A stretch of 64,000 nt of DNA, from positions 32,604,599 to 32,668,598 of the forward strand of contig NC_030850.1 in the NCBI RefSeq assembly GCF_000208745.1, read 5' to 3'. Below the pieces are notes generated by a model. It saw only the letters and a list, made by a program, of their open reading frames with translations, did no database searches and was not told the origin of the DNA. Positions within the stretch are counted from its first letter, which is position 1, and every line of letters begins with the position of its first letter. Positions 48,397 through 61,668 of this stretch are shown piece after piece. The position numbers and the translations under genes were made by a program. This DNA comes from Theobroma cacao. Taxonomy: Eukaryota; Streptophyta; Magnoliopsida; Malvales; Malvaceae.

Positions 48397-51300
48397 ATGG
48401 CAGCACCCTTCTTCGACTCCACTCTGGTAAACCACCACTCGCCCTCTGTTTCACCATTTGCTTCCAAATTTATCTTCAACTACAGAAACAAAAACTACCC
48501 TCCAATTCTCCATGCGGGTTCCTCGTTCTTTACTGGGAAGTCCCTTAGAGTGGCTGAACTTGGAGCGGGAACACCTAGATTGGGAAGTTGGAGGAGGCGG
48601 AGGATGGGTGTTAGGGCTTCATTGGGAGGTCTTTTGGGTGGGATTTTCAAAGGTAATGATACTGGAGAGTCCACCAGGCAGCAATACGCGGGGACTGTGA
48701 CGGCTATTAACAGATTGGAATCGGAGATGGCTGCGTTAACTGATGCAGAGCTGAGGGAAAAGACTTTTGCTTTGAAGGAACGTGCCTCTCAAGGCGAATC
48801 TTTGGACTCTCTTTTGCCTGTAAGTTTGAATCATTGTTAAGAAATAAATGTTTTTGAATGGGAAATGGTGGATTACAATTTCACTAGTATTTTAGTATTC
48901 TATAGTTAGATAACGTACAACGTTCAAAGCAAAAGTTTAAAAAATTTTCTTCTAATTTTCAGTCTCATTCGTCACTTTGTCCTGGTTTTCTTGGTATGAT
49001 ACACTTTAGTTTATAATTAAATAAGTAATTTTGTTGCAGGAGGCATTTGCTGTTGTAAGAGAGGCCTCCAAGAGGGTCCTTGGCCTCCGTCCCTTTGATG
49101 TCCAACTGATAGGTAAAGTCTTATGTTCATATCTAACACCTGGTCAGAATCCATATGTACTAATTTGACTCTCTCTTGCCTTCTAAACGGCAGTGTCCGG
49201 TCCTTCTAAATAAATTCAATTTGATGCTTGTTGCTGATTGCTATTTTGATTTCTGTACCAAAAGTTTTAGGTGCCAAGTAACTGTGGCAATAATATATAT
49301 GCTAGTTGAAAATGTTATTGGGACATTGGGACTACTTCTACACCAATCCAATGTATAGTGCTTGCTTCCACCCACATTTAGTTTGAAGTATAACTTGTTA
49401 CTATCAATTGTGTTTGAATTGCAAGTGGAGATAAGTGCCCACTTCATTTGTGAATTGCATTCTTGATTTTTTACTTATCTAGTTCTAGAAGTTTTTCTTA
49501 TACTTGTAATGGAAGTTCCTCAAGCTTCTTGAACTTTGGTCATGTAGGTGGCATGGTTCTTCATAAGGGAGAAATAGCTGAAATGAGAACTGGAGAAGGA
49601 AAGACCCTTGTTGCTGTCTTACCAGCTTATTTGAATGCATTAAGTGGGAAAGGAGTTCATGTGGTTACCGTCAATGATTATCTGGCCAGACGTGATTGTG
49701 AGTGGGTTGGTCAAGTTCCTCGCTTTCTTGGGTTGAAGGTTGGACTAATACAACGTAGGTCTCATTCTTTTGCATATATTATACTCTATGTGCGCCCCCC
49801 CCCCCCCCCCCCCCCCACAACCTTCTGCTCCCCTTTTCTTTTCTTTTTTTTTTTTCTGATCTTCACTTCTTTTACTGAAGGCAGTCAATCAGACCTCAGC
49901 GGATTTGAGCTGCATGTTGATTTGTAAATTTAATGATCATTGTAGTATAACAACTAACTATTTTTCTTTTTTGGCAGAGAACATGACAAGTGAACAGAGA
50001 AGGGAAAATTACTTGTGTGACATCACTTATGTCACCAATAGTGAGCTAGGTTTTGATTACTTGAGAGACAATCTTGCCACGGAAAGTAATTCTTGTCTCG
50101 CCTTATATGCGGTTTTTTTTTTTTTTAACTAGTGGTTGCTTCAATTCAATCAAGATATTACTTAATAGCATTTCTACTTTCTGAGTGGACTTTTTGCTAT
50201 ATGCAGAGTGTTGAGGAGCTTGTTTTGAGGGATTTCAATTATTGTATCATAGATGAGGTCGATTCCATCCTTATTGATGAAGCAAGAACACCTCTTATCA
50301 TATCTGGGACTGCCGAAAAACCTAGTGATCAGTATTATAAAGCAGCAAAAATAGCTGCTGCCTTTGAACGAGATATACATTATACCGTAAGCCTGCTAAC
50401 CTGTATTATTTTTCTTTTTCTCAAAAAACTAGTACAATCTAAATACTAGGACTGTTTTTCTTCGACCAAACCAATCCTCTTATTACTTTCATTGTTACAT
50501 CAGCAAAAATTATTATAATACTTAGAATATTGAAGTTGGAGTCTCGTTATATGGTTCTTGTAAATTTATTGGTGTAAGGGTGATTCTTAATCTTTTGTTT
50601 TGGTCAATATAAGCATGATTTCAAGTTGGCGTTGTGCTGATTGAGAATCACTGTCAACATAGATCCAAGGACATGAAAGAAATAAGAAAGTGGGATTTGA
50701 AAGGGAAAAAAATTAAAATCCCCTTTTAGTAACAAGGTTGTTTTTGCAGGTAGATGAGAAGCAGAAAACTGTTCTTCTTACAGAACAGGGTTATGAAGAT
50801 GCTGAAGAAATTCTGGATGTGAAAGATTTGTATGATCCACGGGAACAATGGGCATCTTTTGTTTTGAATGCTATTAAAGCAAAGGAATTGTTTCTTAGAG
50901 ATGTAAATTATATTATCCGTGGCCAGGAGGTGCTTATTGTAGATGAATTTACTGGTCGAGTTATGCAGGTAAATCTATTTCTCTGGCTTGCTTACTGAAT
51001 GAAGAAAATGTAGCTAGCAGTTAATTTTAATATCACTTGCATGAGAATAAAAAATTTAGGGAAACAATTCAATTTATCTATAAATTAGGACATTGAATTG
51101 TATATATAATGTTGTTGTCTTTCCATCAGGGGAGGCGATGGAGTGATGGACTTCATCAAGCAGTTGAAGCAAAAGAGGGTTTACCTATTCAAAATGAAAC
51201 TATAACTCTGGCCTCAATCAGTTACCAGAACTTTTTTCTCCAGGTTGGAGAATATGTTCTCTCAGACAATTTAGTGGAACTCTTTCAGAATTTATGTTCA

Positions 51301-54300
51301 TTCAACTTCCTAATGCTTACACATTTGCTCAATAGTTTCCAAAACTTTGTGGAATGACTGGCACTGCAGCAACTGAAAGCACAGAATTTGAGAGCATATA
51401 CAAGCTTAAAGTTACGATTGTCCCCACAAACAAGCCCATGATTAGAAAGGTGCCTTCTAGTTTGCCATCCATGGTGTATAACTTTTTGAATTGTACTTCA
51501 GGTCCTTATATGCAAGAAAGGATTTTGAAAGAAAAAGGAGAAAAAACCTTAAATGTAATTTTTCTATTTTGATCTGAATCTCAAAAGTCTGTAGTTTTAT
51601 CCTAATCCCGTTGCACTTTAATGTCTTTCTCAGGATGAGTCTGATGTAGTTTTCAGAGCAACTAATGGAAAATGGCAGGCCGTTGTTGTAGAAATTTCTA
51701 GAATGAATAAGACAGGTTGTCCAGTACTTGTTGGCACAACAAGTGTTGAGCAAAGTGACTCATTGTCAGAGCAATTGCAAGAAGCAGGAATTTCCCATGA
51801 GGTAAGGCCTTTTTTGAGTTGTCAATAAGGTTATTAAATTTGGGAGACTGCAGATTACTTAAACGTTAAAAACAAAGACTTGTCCCTGAAATGAAGAACT
51901 TTATTGAAGTCTTTTTCAACAGACCTATTTAACTTCTTCTCAAGCTTTGAGGAAAAGAAAGTCAAACATAACCTAGCTGCCATATTTAATGGATTCTGGG
52001 TGAGAGATTAATAGCTTTATTTGTAAAGGTTCTCAATGCGAAACCAGAGAATGTAGAAAGAGAAGCAGAGATTGTAGCACAGAGCGGTCGTCTAGGGGCA
52101 GTGACTATTGCTACCAATATGGCTGGTCGTGGAACAGACATAATCCTTGGTGGCAATGCAGAATTTATGGCCAGGCTGAAGCTACGTGAGATGCTAATGC
52201 CAAGGTTCAAGCTGATATTCATTAAATTCGTTTTTCTTGTAATGGTTTCTAGGTTATTGCTGTGTGGCTCAGCCTCATAATGGCTGCTTGCATCTTGGAA
52301 AGTGGATTACATTGTCTCTAAAAGTGCATATATGTTGCAGAGTTGTTAAGCCAGCTGAGGGAGTCTTTGTCTCAGTGAAGAAACCTCCTCCTATGAAGAC
52401 ATGGAAGGTTTTATTTGTATTGCTATATGAAACTAACTTTGATTTTGGTAGATAAATTTAATTCATGTTAAGATTGCTGCATTCTTGACTTCTAGTTTTG
52501 TTTGGATAGCTGGTGCTAACTATTACTTCATATTCTAGGTGAATGAGAAGTTATTCCCTTGCAAGCTATCCAGCAAGAATTCCAAGTTAGCCGAGGAAGC
52601 TGTAGAGTTGGCTGTCAAAACTTGGGGCAAGAAATCTTTAAGTGAGCTGGAAGCTGAGGAGCGCCTGTCTTATTCTTGTGAAAAGGTGTACTATGAATGA
52701 AAGAGATTTTTCTGCATATGTTATATGATTTGTTTCACTTTTAAACCTCTTGTTACCTGTTAAGAATTATTGGGTCCATTAATATACTACCAAATAGTTG
52801 TCATTTTACTTTTATATATACAGGGCCCTGCTGAGGATGAAGTTATTGCCAAGCTGCGAAGTGCGTTTTTAGAAATTGTAAAGGAATATAAGGCCTACAC
52901 TGAGGAAGAGAGGAAGCAGGTTGACTTTTCCCCCCTGAATAAACTTATAATTGTTTTTAGTTGTTAGTGTTACCTGCAATTTCTTAATTTCTATGTCGCT
53001 GCAGGTTGTGGCAGCAGGTGGGCTTCATGTGGTGGGGACAGAACGTCATGAGTCACGGCGAATAGACAATCAGGTTAATTTGAAATACATTTATAAAATT
53101 TAATTTGGCAATTTGATTACAGCATTGTCCGTTTGAGTCAAGGGGCTTTTCCCAGTTCTTTATTTTTGTTGTTTCAAAATGAGAGGGAAAAAATAGAAAA
53201 GAAAAACATTTCTGCTTTCTTGTTATGTTCATTTTGCATAAAATAAGCTTCTGTAGTGTATTTTCAAATTTAAATTGCATTTTGTGTCCATGCAGCTGCG
53301 TGGCCGAAGTGGCAGGCAAGGGGATCCTGGAAGTTCTCGCTTTTTTCTTAGTCTAGAAGATAACATCTTTCGTATTTTTGGGGGAGACAGAATTCAGGTT
53401 TACCCTGTGTTGCAGTTTTCTAGTTTCTGTTCACTATTTGATATGCTTGTTAAACTTTTTGATGTCAACACTTGAAGGGCTTGATGAGAGCTTTCAGAGT
53501 TGAAGACCTACCAATTGAATCCAAGATGTTGACTAAAGCACTTGATGAAGCTCAGCGCAAAGTGGAAAACTACTTTTTTGATATTCGTAAACAATTGTTT
53601 GAGTATGATGAGGTCTTGAACAGTCAAAGGGACCGTGTCTATACAGAGAGAAGACGGGCCCTTATGTCCGACAATCTGCAATCTCTTATTATTGAATATG
53701 CTGAATTGACAATGGATGACATCTTAGAGGTGAACTATTTGTGAATTGGGCTAAATCTCTCTCTTTCATGTCTATCTAGGTTCTAATCAGGTCTCAAGGA
53801 ATTTATTCATTTTAATTCTTATGACTAATAGGCGAATATTGGTCCGGATGCTTCAAAGGAAAGCTGGGATCTTGAAAAGCTCATTGCAAAACTTCAACAG
53901 TAAGAGGCTCCTTTTATTCTCTGCTTGATTCTAAAAAAGATCCAAATGCACAAGAAGCTAGTGACAGGAATTCTGTCTAATTACTTGAAGCAATGTTCAC
54001 TTATAATCCGGTCAACTAATTGCAACTATTATTCTAGCCTGCTTCCTTTTCAGGGTTTCAAAACAAGGATTTACACTTCTGCACTTAAAAGTAAAAATTG
54101 CCTGAAGGTTGTAGGATATCGTTCATCATGATAATGTTCTGGATCTTGTTGTGTTTTATGTGGAAACATTATAATTTTTCTGGCAAACATACTGCCACAA
54201 TTTTAGGTACTGCTACCTGTTGAATGATCTGACCCCAGATGTATTGAGGAGCCAGTGTTCAAGTTATGAGGAATTACAGGATTACCTTCGTCTTCGTGGT

Positions 54301-55059
54301 CGTGAAGCATATTTGCAGAAAAGGGTCAGTATATTTATCTTTTGCAGATATCAAGTTTCTGCTGAATTGTTGTAAATCGTGAACATGTGTAAGCCCTAAA
54401 TGGAATTTGTATATTAGCACGTCTAAGCTTCCAAGTATCAACATCTTTGCTTGGTTTGTGGATAATTAGGAGTCTTGAATGCTTAAACTGTTTTTTCTTG
54501 GGGTGCCTACACAAGATTCAAGCATATGGTATTCTGTATTTTGCTTATTTCTTGGTGGTGATTTCCCCAAAATTTTGGATTTAGGATACCATGGAGAAGC
54601 AAGCAGAAGGGTTGATGAAGGAAGCTGAAAGATTCTTAATTTTGAGCAATATTGATCGCCTGTGGAAAGAACATTTGCAAGCTCTCAAGTTTGTACAACA
54701 AGCCGTAGGCTTACGTGGATATGCTCAGCGTGATCCACTGATCGAGTATAAGCTTGAAGGCTATAATCTCTTCTTGGATATGATGGCACAGATAAGACGA
54801 AATGTAATATATTCAATATATCAGGTATGAAACGGAAACCTGGACCTAAAAATTATGGAAGCTCTACTTTTTCCATACATGGCATGTCATGTTAACTAGT
54901 TCTTTGTTCACAATTTGTCAGTTCCAACCAGTGATGGTAAAGAAGGATCAGGAGAAGTCGGATAAAGTTGTTACAAATGGTAGTAGTAATCAGAGACCTA
55001 AACCAGTTGGTGCAGTTGAGTCATCTTCGTCAGCTGCGAGCCCCCAAGCCAGCGCCTAA
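48397..55059 (+). CDS. SECA1: chloroplast protein translocase SecA1 ATPase
   Basis: Twenty exons: 48397-48819, 49040-49112, 49548-49754, 49978-50081, 50207-50386, 50750-50968, 51130-51243, 51336-51449, 51634-51801, 52029-52204, 52341-52407, 52539-52685, 52824-52919, 53005-53073, 53296-53397, 53478-53729, 53832-53899, 54207-54324, 54585-54824, 54922-55059; 1024 aa. SecA1 drives proteins through SecY/SecE in the thylakoid membrane. Residues 1-75 form a Ser/Arg-rich transit peptide ([18 protein letters not shown]). Then Walker A MRTGEGKT (Lys184), the DEAD-box form IIDEVDS (285-288), the preprotein cross-linking region, [12 protein letters not shown] in the second motor domain, [15 protein letters not shown], and the helical scaffold ([10 protein letters not shown]). 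The in-frame ATG follows TCAATA. All junctions are GT-AG except the donor of intron 4, which reads GA. The last residues lack the bacterial zinc-binding tail, as in plastid SecA1. Confidence 0.96.
49795..49816 (+). repeat. 22-base C homopolymer in SECA1 intron 3
   Basis: An uninterrupted run of C inside intron 49755-49977. It is a likely site of length error in the assembly and of length polymorphism between individuals. Confidence 0.9.
50082..50206 (+). other. SECA1 intron 4 with a non-canonical GA donor
   Basis: Protein conservation places the junction between DNLAT (ending ACG at 50081) and SVEEL (starting AGT at 50207). The acceptor ATATGCAG is normal, but the intron begins GAAAGTAAT rather than GTAAGTAAT. 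The nearest GT, at 50086, would add four bases and break the frame. One T-to-A change at 50083 explains it. Confidence 0.8.
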
Positions 55060-55598
55060 TGCTCGTATCAAGTACAAATCTTGGGATCATTCAAAGGGCC
55101 TAGTGATAAATTAGAAGTATCCTTTTGTTCTAGTATATGATTATGTCAAGGCTGTATAGATCTCAGTTGAAAAACGAAAAAGTATGTCCTGTTTATTGTA
55201 CCATAGAACCACACCGCTCAGATTTTTAGGAACTGAAACATTTTTGCTAAAGGTCATGTAACTCACATTTGAAGATCAATGAAAGTTTTTTCTTTCCTTT
55301 TCCCCCTTTTTATTATTGGCAATATCACTGATCTACCATTTCTTTGAGGTGATTAAACTAGGCAAAATGGCAAAATAGTATCCATTTCTGTAAGTTAAAA
55401 GTTAATAATTCCAGAATAGATGTCTTCATTTACAACCGCTGTCAAGATTTACCACATCAGGCATCTAACCAGGGAAAATGAGCTCTCAGGATTTACAGCC
55501 AAGCATTTCCAACTTTGCCAAGTAGTGACATCCATTCCATTCTACTCCGAGGGCCAGTGACTGGCAGGCAGGTTACTAAACATTGTCGCCAAGGCATC
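55060..55598. other. intergenic region between convergent SECA1 and the L7Ae-type gene
   Basis: Holds the 3' untranslated regions of both genes. AATGAAAG near 55279 lies close to the likely SECA1 poly(A) region. No other gene was seen. Confidence 0.6.
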
Positions 55599-56604
55599 TC
55601 AATGGACTTCAAGCAATGCTCCATCATTCACTTCACCTCCATCAAGAATTTCCTCGATTATCTGATTGATTGCATTTCCTCTAGCCTGCATTTAGAAGAC
55701 AAATATTTCAGCAAATAACAAGAAATACCATCGGAATAGTAAGACAATCTGCAGATTAAAACCCCTAACCTTCACTCCAATTACAATGGCTGTCTTTAGC
55801 TTGACGAGCTCACCCAATCTTAAAGATCCCTTTTTATTATCTTTAACAAAGATCAATGGTACCTTTCTTGATGAAGCCAAGGTCGGCAGGTGCTTCGTTA
55901 ACCACCGTGGATTGCAATCAGCAGCTAACAAAATGGCCTACAAACTCAAACAACAATAAACAACTACATACTGCATGTTCTAAAAACATTGGCAGATCAC
56001 TTAAATTTCAAATTTACAAACAGGGTAGCCAACCTGAAGCCTAACGCAAGGGGCTTGTGCAGAGCTCCCCTTGTCAGCAATGGGCGCCATCCGTTCAAGT
56101 ACACGTGTCACGTCATTAACACCAATTGCAAATTGTTGCTAATAACAGTGACCCAAATACATATAATCAGATTTTAATTAAACCACAAAGTCCAAACAAC
56201 TAAACAATTCAATAAAGCATTGAATAAGGAATTAAACCTTAAGCCATATTTTTTCAGGGAAGGAGTTTCCAGCCAATTCTCTTGCTGACTCTACCCCTCT
56301 GTTCATAGCAATAATTTTAAAATATTAAATAACAAGTAGCTGAATCCCGAAAAAAAAGGGGTATTTTGCTTTAATTATCGATAATGCGTTTGAATCATTT
56401 ACCTTTGGATTGATTTAAGCACGCGAACGAGACGTTCCCCTTCATAGCAACTGCCAGGACAAATAAATAAATTAATTAATAAAGGAATTAAATCAAAGAC
56501 CCAGAATTTGTATAAGAGCAATAAAAGGGAAGACAGACTTACTCTGGCTGCTGAGGAAGAGAGCCATCGACGATGTTCTTGGCAGCCTTATTTCTAATCG
56601 GCAT
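55599..56604 (-). CDS. L7Ae/L30e/S12e/Gadd45-family RNA-binding protein
   Basis: Six exons on the minus strand: 56543-56604, 56403-56450, 56238-56298, 56034-56138, 55770-55937, 55599-55685; 176 aa, all in phase. The L7Ae fold binds kink-turn RNA in ribosomes, snoRNPs and RNase P/MRP. Seen here: LKQQFAIGVNDVTRVLERMA (helix preceding), LLAADCNPRWLTKHLPTLAS, VPLIFVKDNKKGSLRLGELV and TAIVIGVKARGNAINQIIEE. The spacing and RLGELV turn fit the RNase P/MRP Pop3/Rpp38-like branch better than ribosomal L7Ae, but this is tentative. The start at 56604 is chosen because its frame joins exon 2 (QQPDCYEGERL); an in-frame TAG lies 21 bases upstream. The ATG 30 bases downstream (MALFL) is in another frame. 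Its Arabidopsis counterpart is probably At4g01790, next to SECA1, as here. Confidence 0.88.
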
Positions 56605-56717
56605 GCTTCTCTTCAGAGTTCGCTACTTGTTTGATGAAAAGCTTGAAAGAATGGTTTTGAAAAGGGTAATTTGCCAGAGACAGCTTCGATTAGCCCAAAA
56701 ACTGAGTAAAAGGACAT

Positions 56718-56798
56718 TGGGCCATCAAACTTTACGCCCTGTAGATGATGATAGGCCAGGAATTAGCCCAATTAGTAAATATCAAGTTATTAGGCCCA
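56718..56798 (-). promoter_or_regulatory. site II-type TGGGCC/GCCCA cluster upstream of the L7Ae-type gene
   Basis: TGGGCC at 56718-56723, GCCCAA at 56766-56771 and GGCCCA at 56793-56798 lie 115-195 bases upstream of the ATG. Three such motifs in 81 bases fit a TCP-regulated promoter of a translation-related gene. Function is inferred. Confidence 0.55.
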
Positions 56799-59700
56799 CA
56801 GCTAGCTCCAGCTTAGAGCTCTAATTTAATTTTCTTTTCTTAATGTTCTTCATTCCTTTTGGTACCATAAAATGGGAAAAAAAAAGAAAAGAAAATACTA
56901 AACCCAATCTAATGACCTGCCCAGAAAGGACAAAAAAAAGTTTAGTCTTACTATACAAAAGAAAAGGGAAGAGAGGAATAAGAAAAGAGTTGGAGCTATG
57001 GTATCATCATCAAGTGTAAACAAAAAGTAAAGCAACAGGAAAATTTCATGTGTACGGACATTTATATTTTTTAAAAAAAAATTTGGTTCGAGGGCCCATC
57101 AATTGTGGAGGAGGGGACAATTTCCAGTATTGGTCCCATATCCTTAGCATGTTTTGTGCCCAATATGAAATTATTGGAATAAGTTCCCAAAAACATAAAA
57201 ATCGAGTATCAATGTAGTAAATTATTATGATTAATTTGTTCTAAAGCTAAAATAAATGAAAAATCAAGCAAAAAGATTGGGTGTGGTCCTCACTCAAAGA
57301 TCTTGGATGGAGTCAAAAAGAACTACTCTAAGGACACACTTGAGACAGTACTGATCCAAAGAAAACAAAAAACCCAGAATTTTAAAGTGATTTTTGTAGA
57401 GAAATTGGGATGGTCACTGCCTTTAATCCAATGTTATGCCAAGTAGGGGTATGCTGCATCATAACCTTTTTTTAATCAATTAATTCAATAATCATCCTAT
57501 CAACACATTAAATATATCATCATCAACAATGGGTCAACGGCAACGTTTCTTCTAAGCATTATTCATTTTTAATAATTAATTGTGTAATGCATAAATCCAG
57601 GCACATAGCATCTATTACAAAATGGTCCTACCAAGCAGCAATGTATTGGTGTTCTTGTTAGGTTTTATTTGTTTGTTTCGGGTGATGCTATAGGCACGAT
57701 TCTCTTTGCTTCAGACGATAATGAATCGTTTTCGTTTTTGACAGATTCTTAACAGAAGAATATACCCATAGGCCATAGCAGCTCAATGGGCCAATGGGGT
57801 TAGATGAAATTTCTCTTGTTTGTTTACCTGTAAAGTCAATGTGCAAATCATCTTAACTAGAGATGGTTTACCTTTGTGTACATTTTGCTTCGCATATTCC
57901 ATTATAGAGGACTATCATCAGCAGTGATTAATGACCATTAGTCTTGTTTCAGTTAGTGCAGACTGACATGCACTAACAATATTATAATTAAAAACAAATG
58001 GGGTGTAGCCGTGTAGATGCAACGATGTGTGAGGGTCTCTACCACATGGAAACGCGATGCTTTTGCCTGCATTATTATGGTGAAGTATTATTATTTATAC
58101 ACAACAGACAAGGACGTAGGTGGGTTTGTTGCTAACATGGCGGTCCATTAAAGCTACCTGTCAGTCTACTGTAGAGAAGGAAAAACCTTTGACAATATTG
58201 TCAAGTTTGTCCTGTGGTAATAATGCACACGAGAATAAAATTGCTACAACATCCTTTCTTTTTGTTGCTTGTTCCATTAGTATTATTTCGTTAGGCATTT
58301 TATAATCAGGATTCCCCAAGTCCTCCTCCCATTAGATACTGTTAGCTTCCATGGAGGGAGAAAAAAAGGGCTAAACCGATTCCTGCAGCAGTCTACATAG
58401 CACCAGATGGTAGGCGAAATGTTCTTTCTTTCCCAGATGGAATCCAAACAACATAAAAAAGAGGGCATAAAGAAACCTAAGAAATCTAATGATTCTCAGA
58501 AAAAGGTTGGGTCAGCTCAATAACTGTTTTTTTCCCATTGCTGACAGGGATGGACTACTGTTACTAGTAAAATATATATATACTTTGTTTGCTTAAATTG
58601 TTTAGGAATGGTGTATAGACCCATACTTTAAAGGGAAATTCAATCATGCCATCACGTAATGAATTGACATGATGAACTGTTAATATTTTAATGAATATAA
58701 GTCGTACCAAATCAGCATTAATTAGACATTATATTAATTTATATCCCCAAATACTCTCTTGGCACTTCAACACCAACATGCTTGATAAAAGAGTTCAGAT
58801 CAATTAGGTAGCTTAAGTAAGGGCACGCCGAGTTAAATGTTAATTAGAAATTAACCCAAGTTAATTATTGCTATTAAGTATTGATTATGCGTGTGGAAGT
58901 CAAATAAGCCGTATTATTAACTCAGAGTTGTAGAGCTGTGAAAGTTGATCCAAGAAAACATGAGGAAATGGTCATGATGTGTAATGAAAATTCATTGGCC
59001 AATGTAAAAGCAAAAACCCCTTATTCCTTGAGAGTTTCCTGTAGCATTGTTAGTTAAGTCTAGCACATATTAATGGTACTAGTAATGGAAGTTGCTTGAA
59101 TTGTCATTTTCATATATGTAATGAATGGAGTTGTTCTCTCGATCAATAAAATTTCAAACTATCCTACTAAACCTTACTCCAAATCCAAGATTACTTTCTC
59201 CTATACAAAATCATGATTGATGTGGAAGAAAGGAGGTCAGAAACCAGAACAGGGTTAGCACACATTCAATGTATGTCGTTGTCGTTCCTTTTCAATGAGT
59301 CAAATGCAATATATAAGGCAAAATCTAAGAAAGATTTGGTAAAAAATAAGGAAACTTTGATGGAAGAAATAGGTAAACATCCAACTTGAAGCAAAAAAAC
59401 ACAAACCGAAAACCCTTTAGTCCCACAAATGAAGTGGCTCGAGCCTTGCACGCGGGGAGCCTGCAGCATGTTGACACTTGACTGTCACAAAATACACTTG
59501 AGAAATCTGTTTTTAAGAGTTTTGGTTTGAATGGTCATTGGATGCCTGACTTTGGAAACCTTTTCGTTTTGCATTACCGTGATAAAGACTTCCCCTTTGT
59601 CTCTCTCGTCCTGCCCCTCGGACTTTGTCCCCTTCTTTCAGGACATTTTTTCTTATTTCCTTAATATTCACAGTTAGTACTTAGTACCTTCACCGATTCA

Positions 59701-61668
59701 CAGCCATGAGATTAACACAGAATGCTTTGTAAGATCTTTATTAAGTAATCAGATGGTCAGTTGGTCACTGACTTTTTGCTCACTGTCCGCCTGTTCTCTA
59801 TGTTGTTTTGTTGAAGCCAAGTTATAAAAAACCATTGGGACAGGGATTCTTGTCTGGGTTTTTTCTGTTTCTCTTAATTAGTAAAAGAGAAATGTTAGTC
59901 TAATAATCATGATGTTTCAAAGTAGTTTCATAATTTCGTCCGTAAGACAGGAATGAGAATGAGACATAACCTCGTGGAGGTGGAACCGAGGAGTAGACTT
60001 TCTGGCATGGGATAGTATTTTTTTTTAAAACGTTTTACGTAAAAACAATAAAAATATCGTGAAAGGGGAGGCTTAAACTCTACCTGAATGCAGTTTGTTT
60101 TGTCTAAGTAAAAACAAGAAGAAAAAACAGAAAAGGGCGAAGGCATGAGTGAAGAAGGAGATGTGGAAAATGATTTTAAGGGCATAATAATGGCCAATCA
60201 AATGGGATTTGTTAAGGTTACCCTTTAGGGGTCAAACGATTAAACCCCCCGAGTCATGGAGAGAGAAAGACAGAGGTGGTCCCTGCTTCCAAAGCCTGCG
60301 CTGTGGGTGTGAGAGACTTCACCACGCCCACTGGTTTAAACCGCTCGGCTCCTGTTTAACTGGTCAAGCCCGTTTTGGTCAAACAAGCGAAGCCACATGT
60401 GAACATGAAAGAAAAATTTGACCCACAGCTTATAGTATTATTTTTTAATTTTTTAATGTAACGATGAACTCGGGATTAGTGATACCAAGAGCTATCCATG
60501 TACGTCAGTTACGAAAACGGACTATCCCCAACAAAAACAATTTGGACAAAGCAAACGACGCCGTTGCTCTTGTAAATTGTAATGCTTTCCCTGGCAGGAA
60601 CTATATGTCCCTTCCCAAAATCAAAACTTTGTTGTATTTCCTTATCAGCTCCTTTTTGTTTTGTTTTATGCATAGTTATGTCCTGCCTTCGGTTTATCAG
60701 CTTATGTATATTGGAAACTACTGGTAAAAAACACAAAAACAGAAAAAGAAGGAAACTGCTTTATGGAAATCCCTGTTTTGAACATGTGATGGAGGAGGTG
60801 AAATTAGTGGTGTTTTTTTGGCATGTATTACCTTTTTGACGGATTTTACAAACTCAAATTAAAGTAAGTAAGATTGTCACATGAAATGAGATAGGAACAT
60901 GGATGGATAGAGATAAAGTGAGTTTAGCTAGGATGCCTTATCTCATGCAAGAGTTTTAATCTGTGTGTAAGTGTGACTCTTCCAGTCCAACCCCACTACG
61001 AAGACTCGCTCTCTCTATAGGGAAAGGTCCCTCTGTTTCTCTCAAAATAGAAGCCAACAGTCACAAACGCAAACAAAAACAAGCCCAGAGCAGACACCAA
61101 AAAGCTCACTCACCCTTCACTTATCAGAACATATATACCAGGTTACCAACCACTCCCATCTTCGATTTCATCGAGTTTGTACCTATTTTCAGCTTCCTTA
61201 AAGCTTTAACTTTTCTGGGTAATCCTTCGTTTCTTCTCATCAGTTTAATGTATAGAGCAAGGACAGAGAGAGAGAAAGAGTAGCAATGGAGCAGGTGAAG
61301 ACATAAGAGGGACCTACTGCTTAATTTTTGGCGGGCAGCAACGGTCACTTTCAATGATTTTTCTTTGGGTGGTGGTGGTGGTTCTCTCAATGACCCATCT
61401 AATCACCCACACTCACACACATACACACACTTGCCTTACTGCTAGCTAGCTAGCTAGAGAAAGGAGATCTTATTCTTGATCAAAAAATAAAACAACAAAA
61501 AAAAAAAAACAACCCTTCCTCCTCTTCCAAGTGTTTTCCTTCGTCTTTATTTTGTTTTGATCAAATAAAAAGGACAGGGCTTTAGTTGGAGAGTGTGGTC
61601 TTTGTGGAATCTGCGAGTTGTCTTCTTAGGTGCTTGGGCTGAAGGGGAAAATTGCAGATCTCATTCAT
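56799..61668. other. intergenic region upstream of polygalacturonase
   Basis: Nearly 5 kb without a recognisable gene or transposon. Open frames are under 90 aa and unlike known families. From about 60960 the sequence becomes CT-rich and leader-like (GACTCGCTCTCTCTATAGG), followed by an ACACAC tract near 61410-61430, a GCTA repeat at 61441-61457 and a poly-A run near 61495. The polygalacturonase transcript probably starts in this part. Confidence 0.5.
61441..61457. repeat. GCTA tetranucleotide repeat in the polygalacturonase leader region
   Basis: Four units of GCTA in a row, in the probable 5' leader. Confidence 0.85.

Noticed and set aside
48397..55059. SecA as a sign of bacterial DNA or contamination
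   Set aside because: Twenty exons, a plastid transit peptide and the plant SecA1 sequence show a nuclear plant gene.
56543..56574. MALFLSSQ as the start of the L7Ae-type protein
   Set aside because: Its frame does not join the conserved frame of exon 2; the frame starting at 56604 does.
56573..56824. 83-aa plus-strand frame with a hydrophobic start (MFLAALFLIGMLLF)
   Set aside because: It runs antisense to exon 1 and the promoter of the L7Ae-type gene and resembles no protein.
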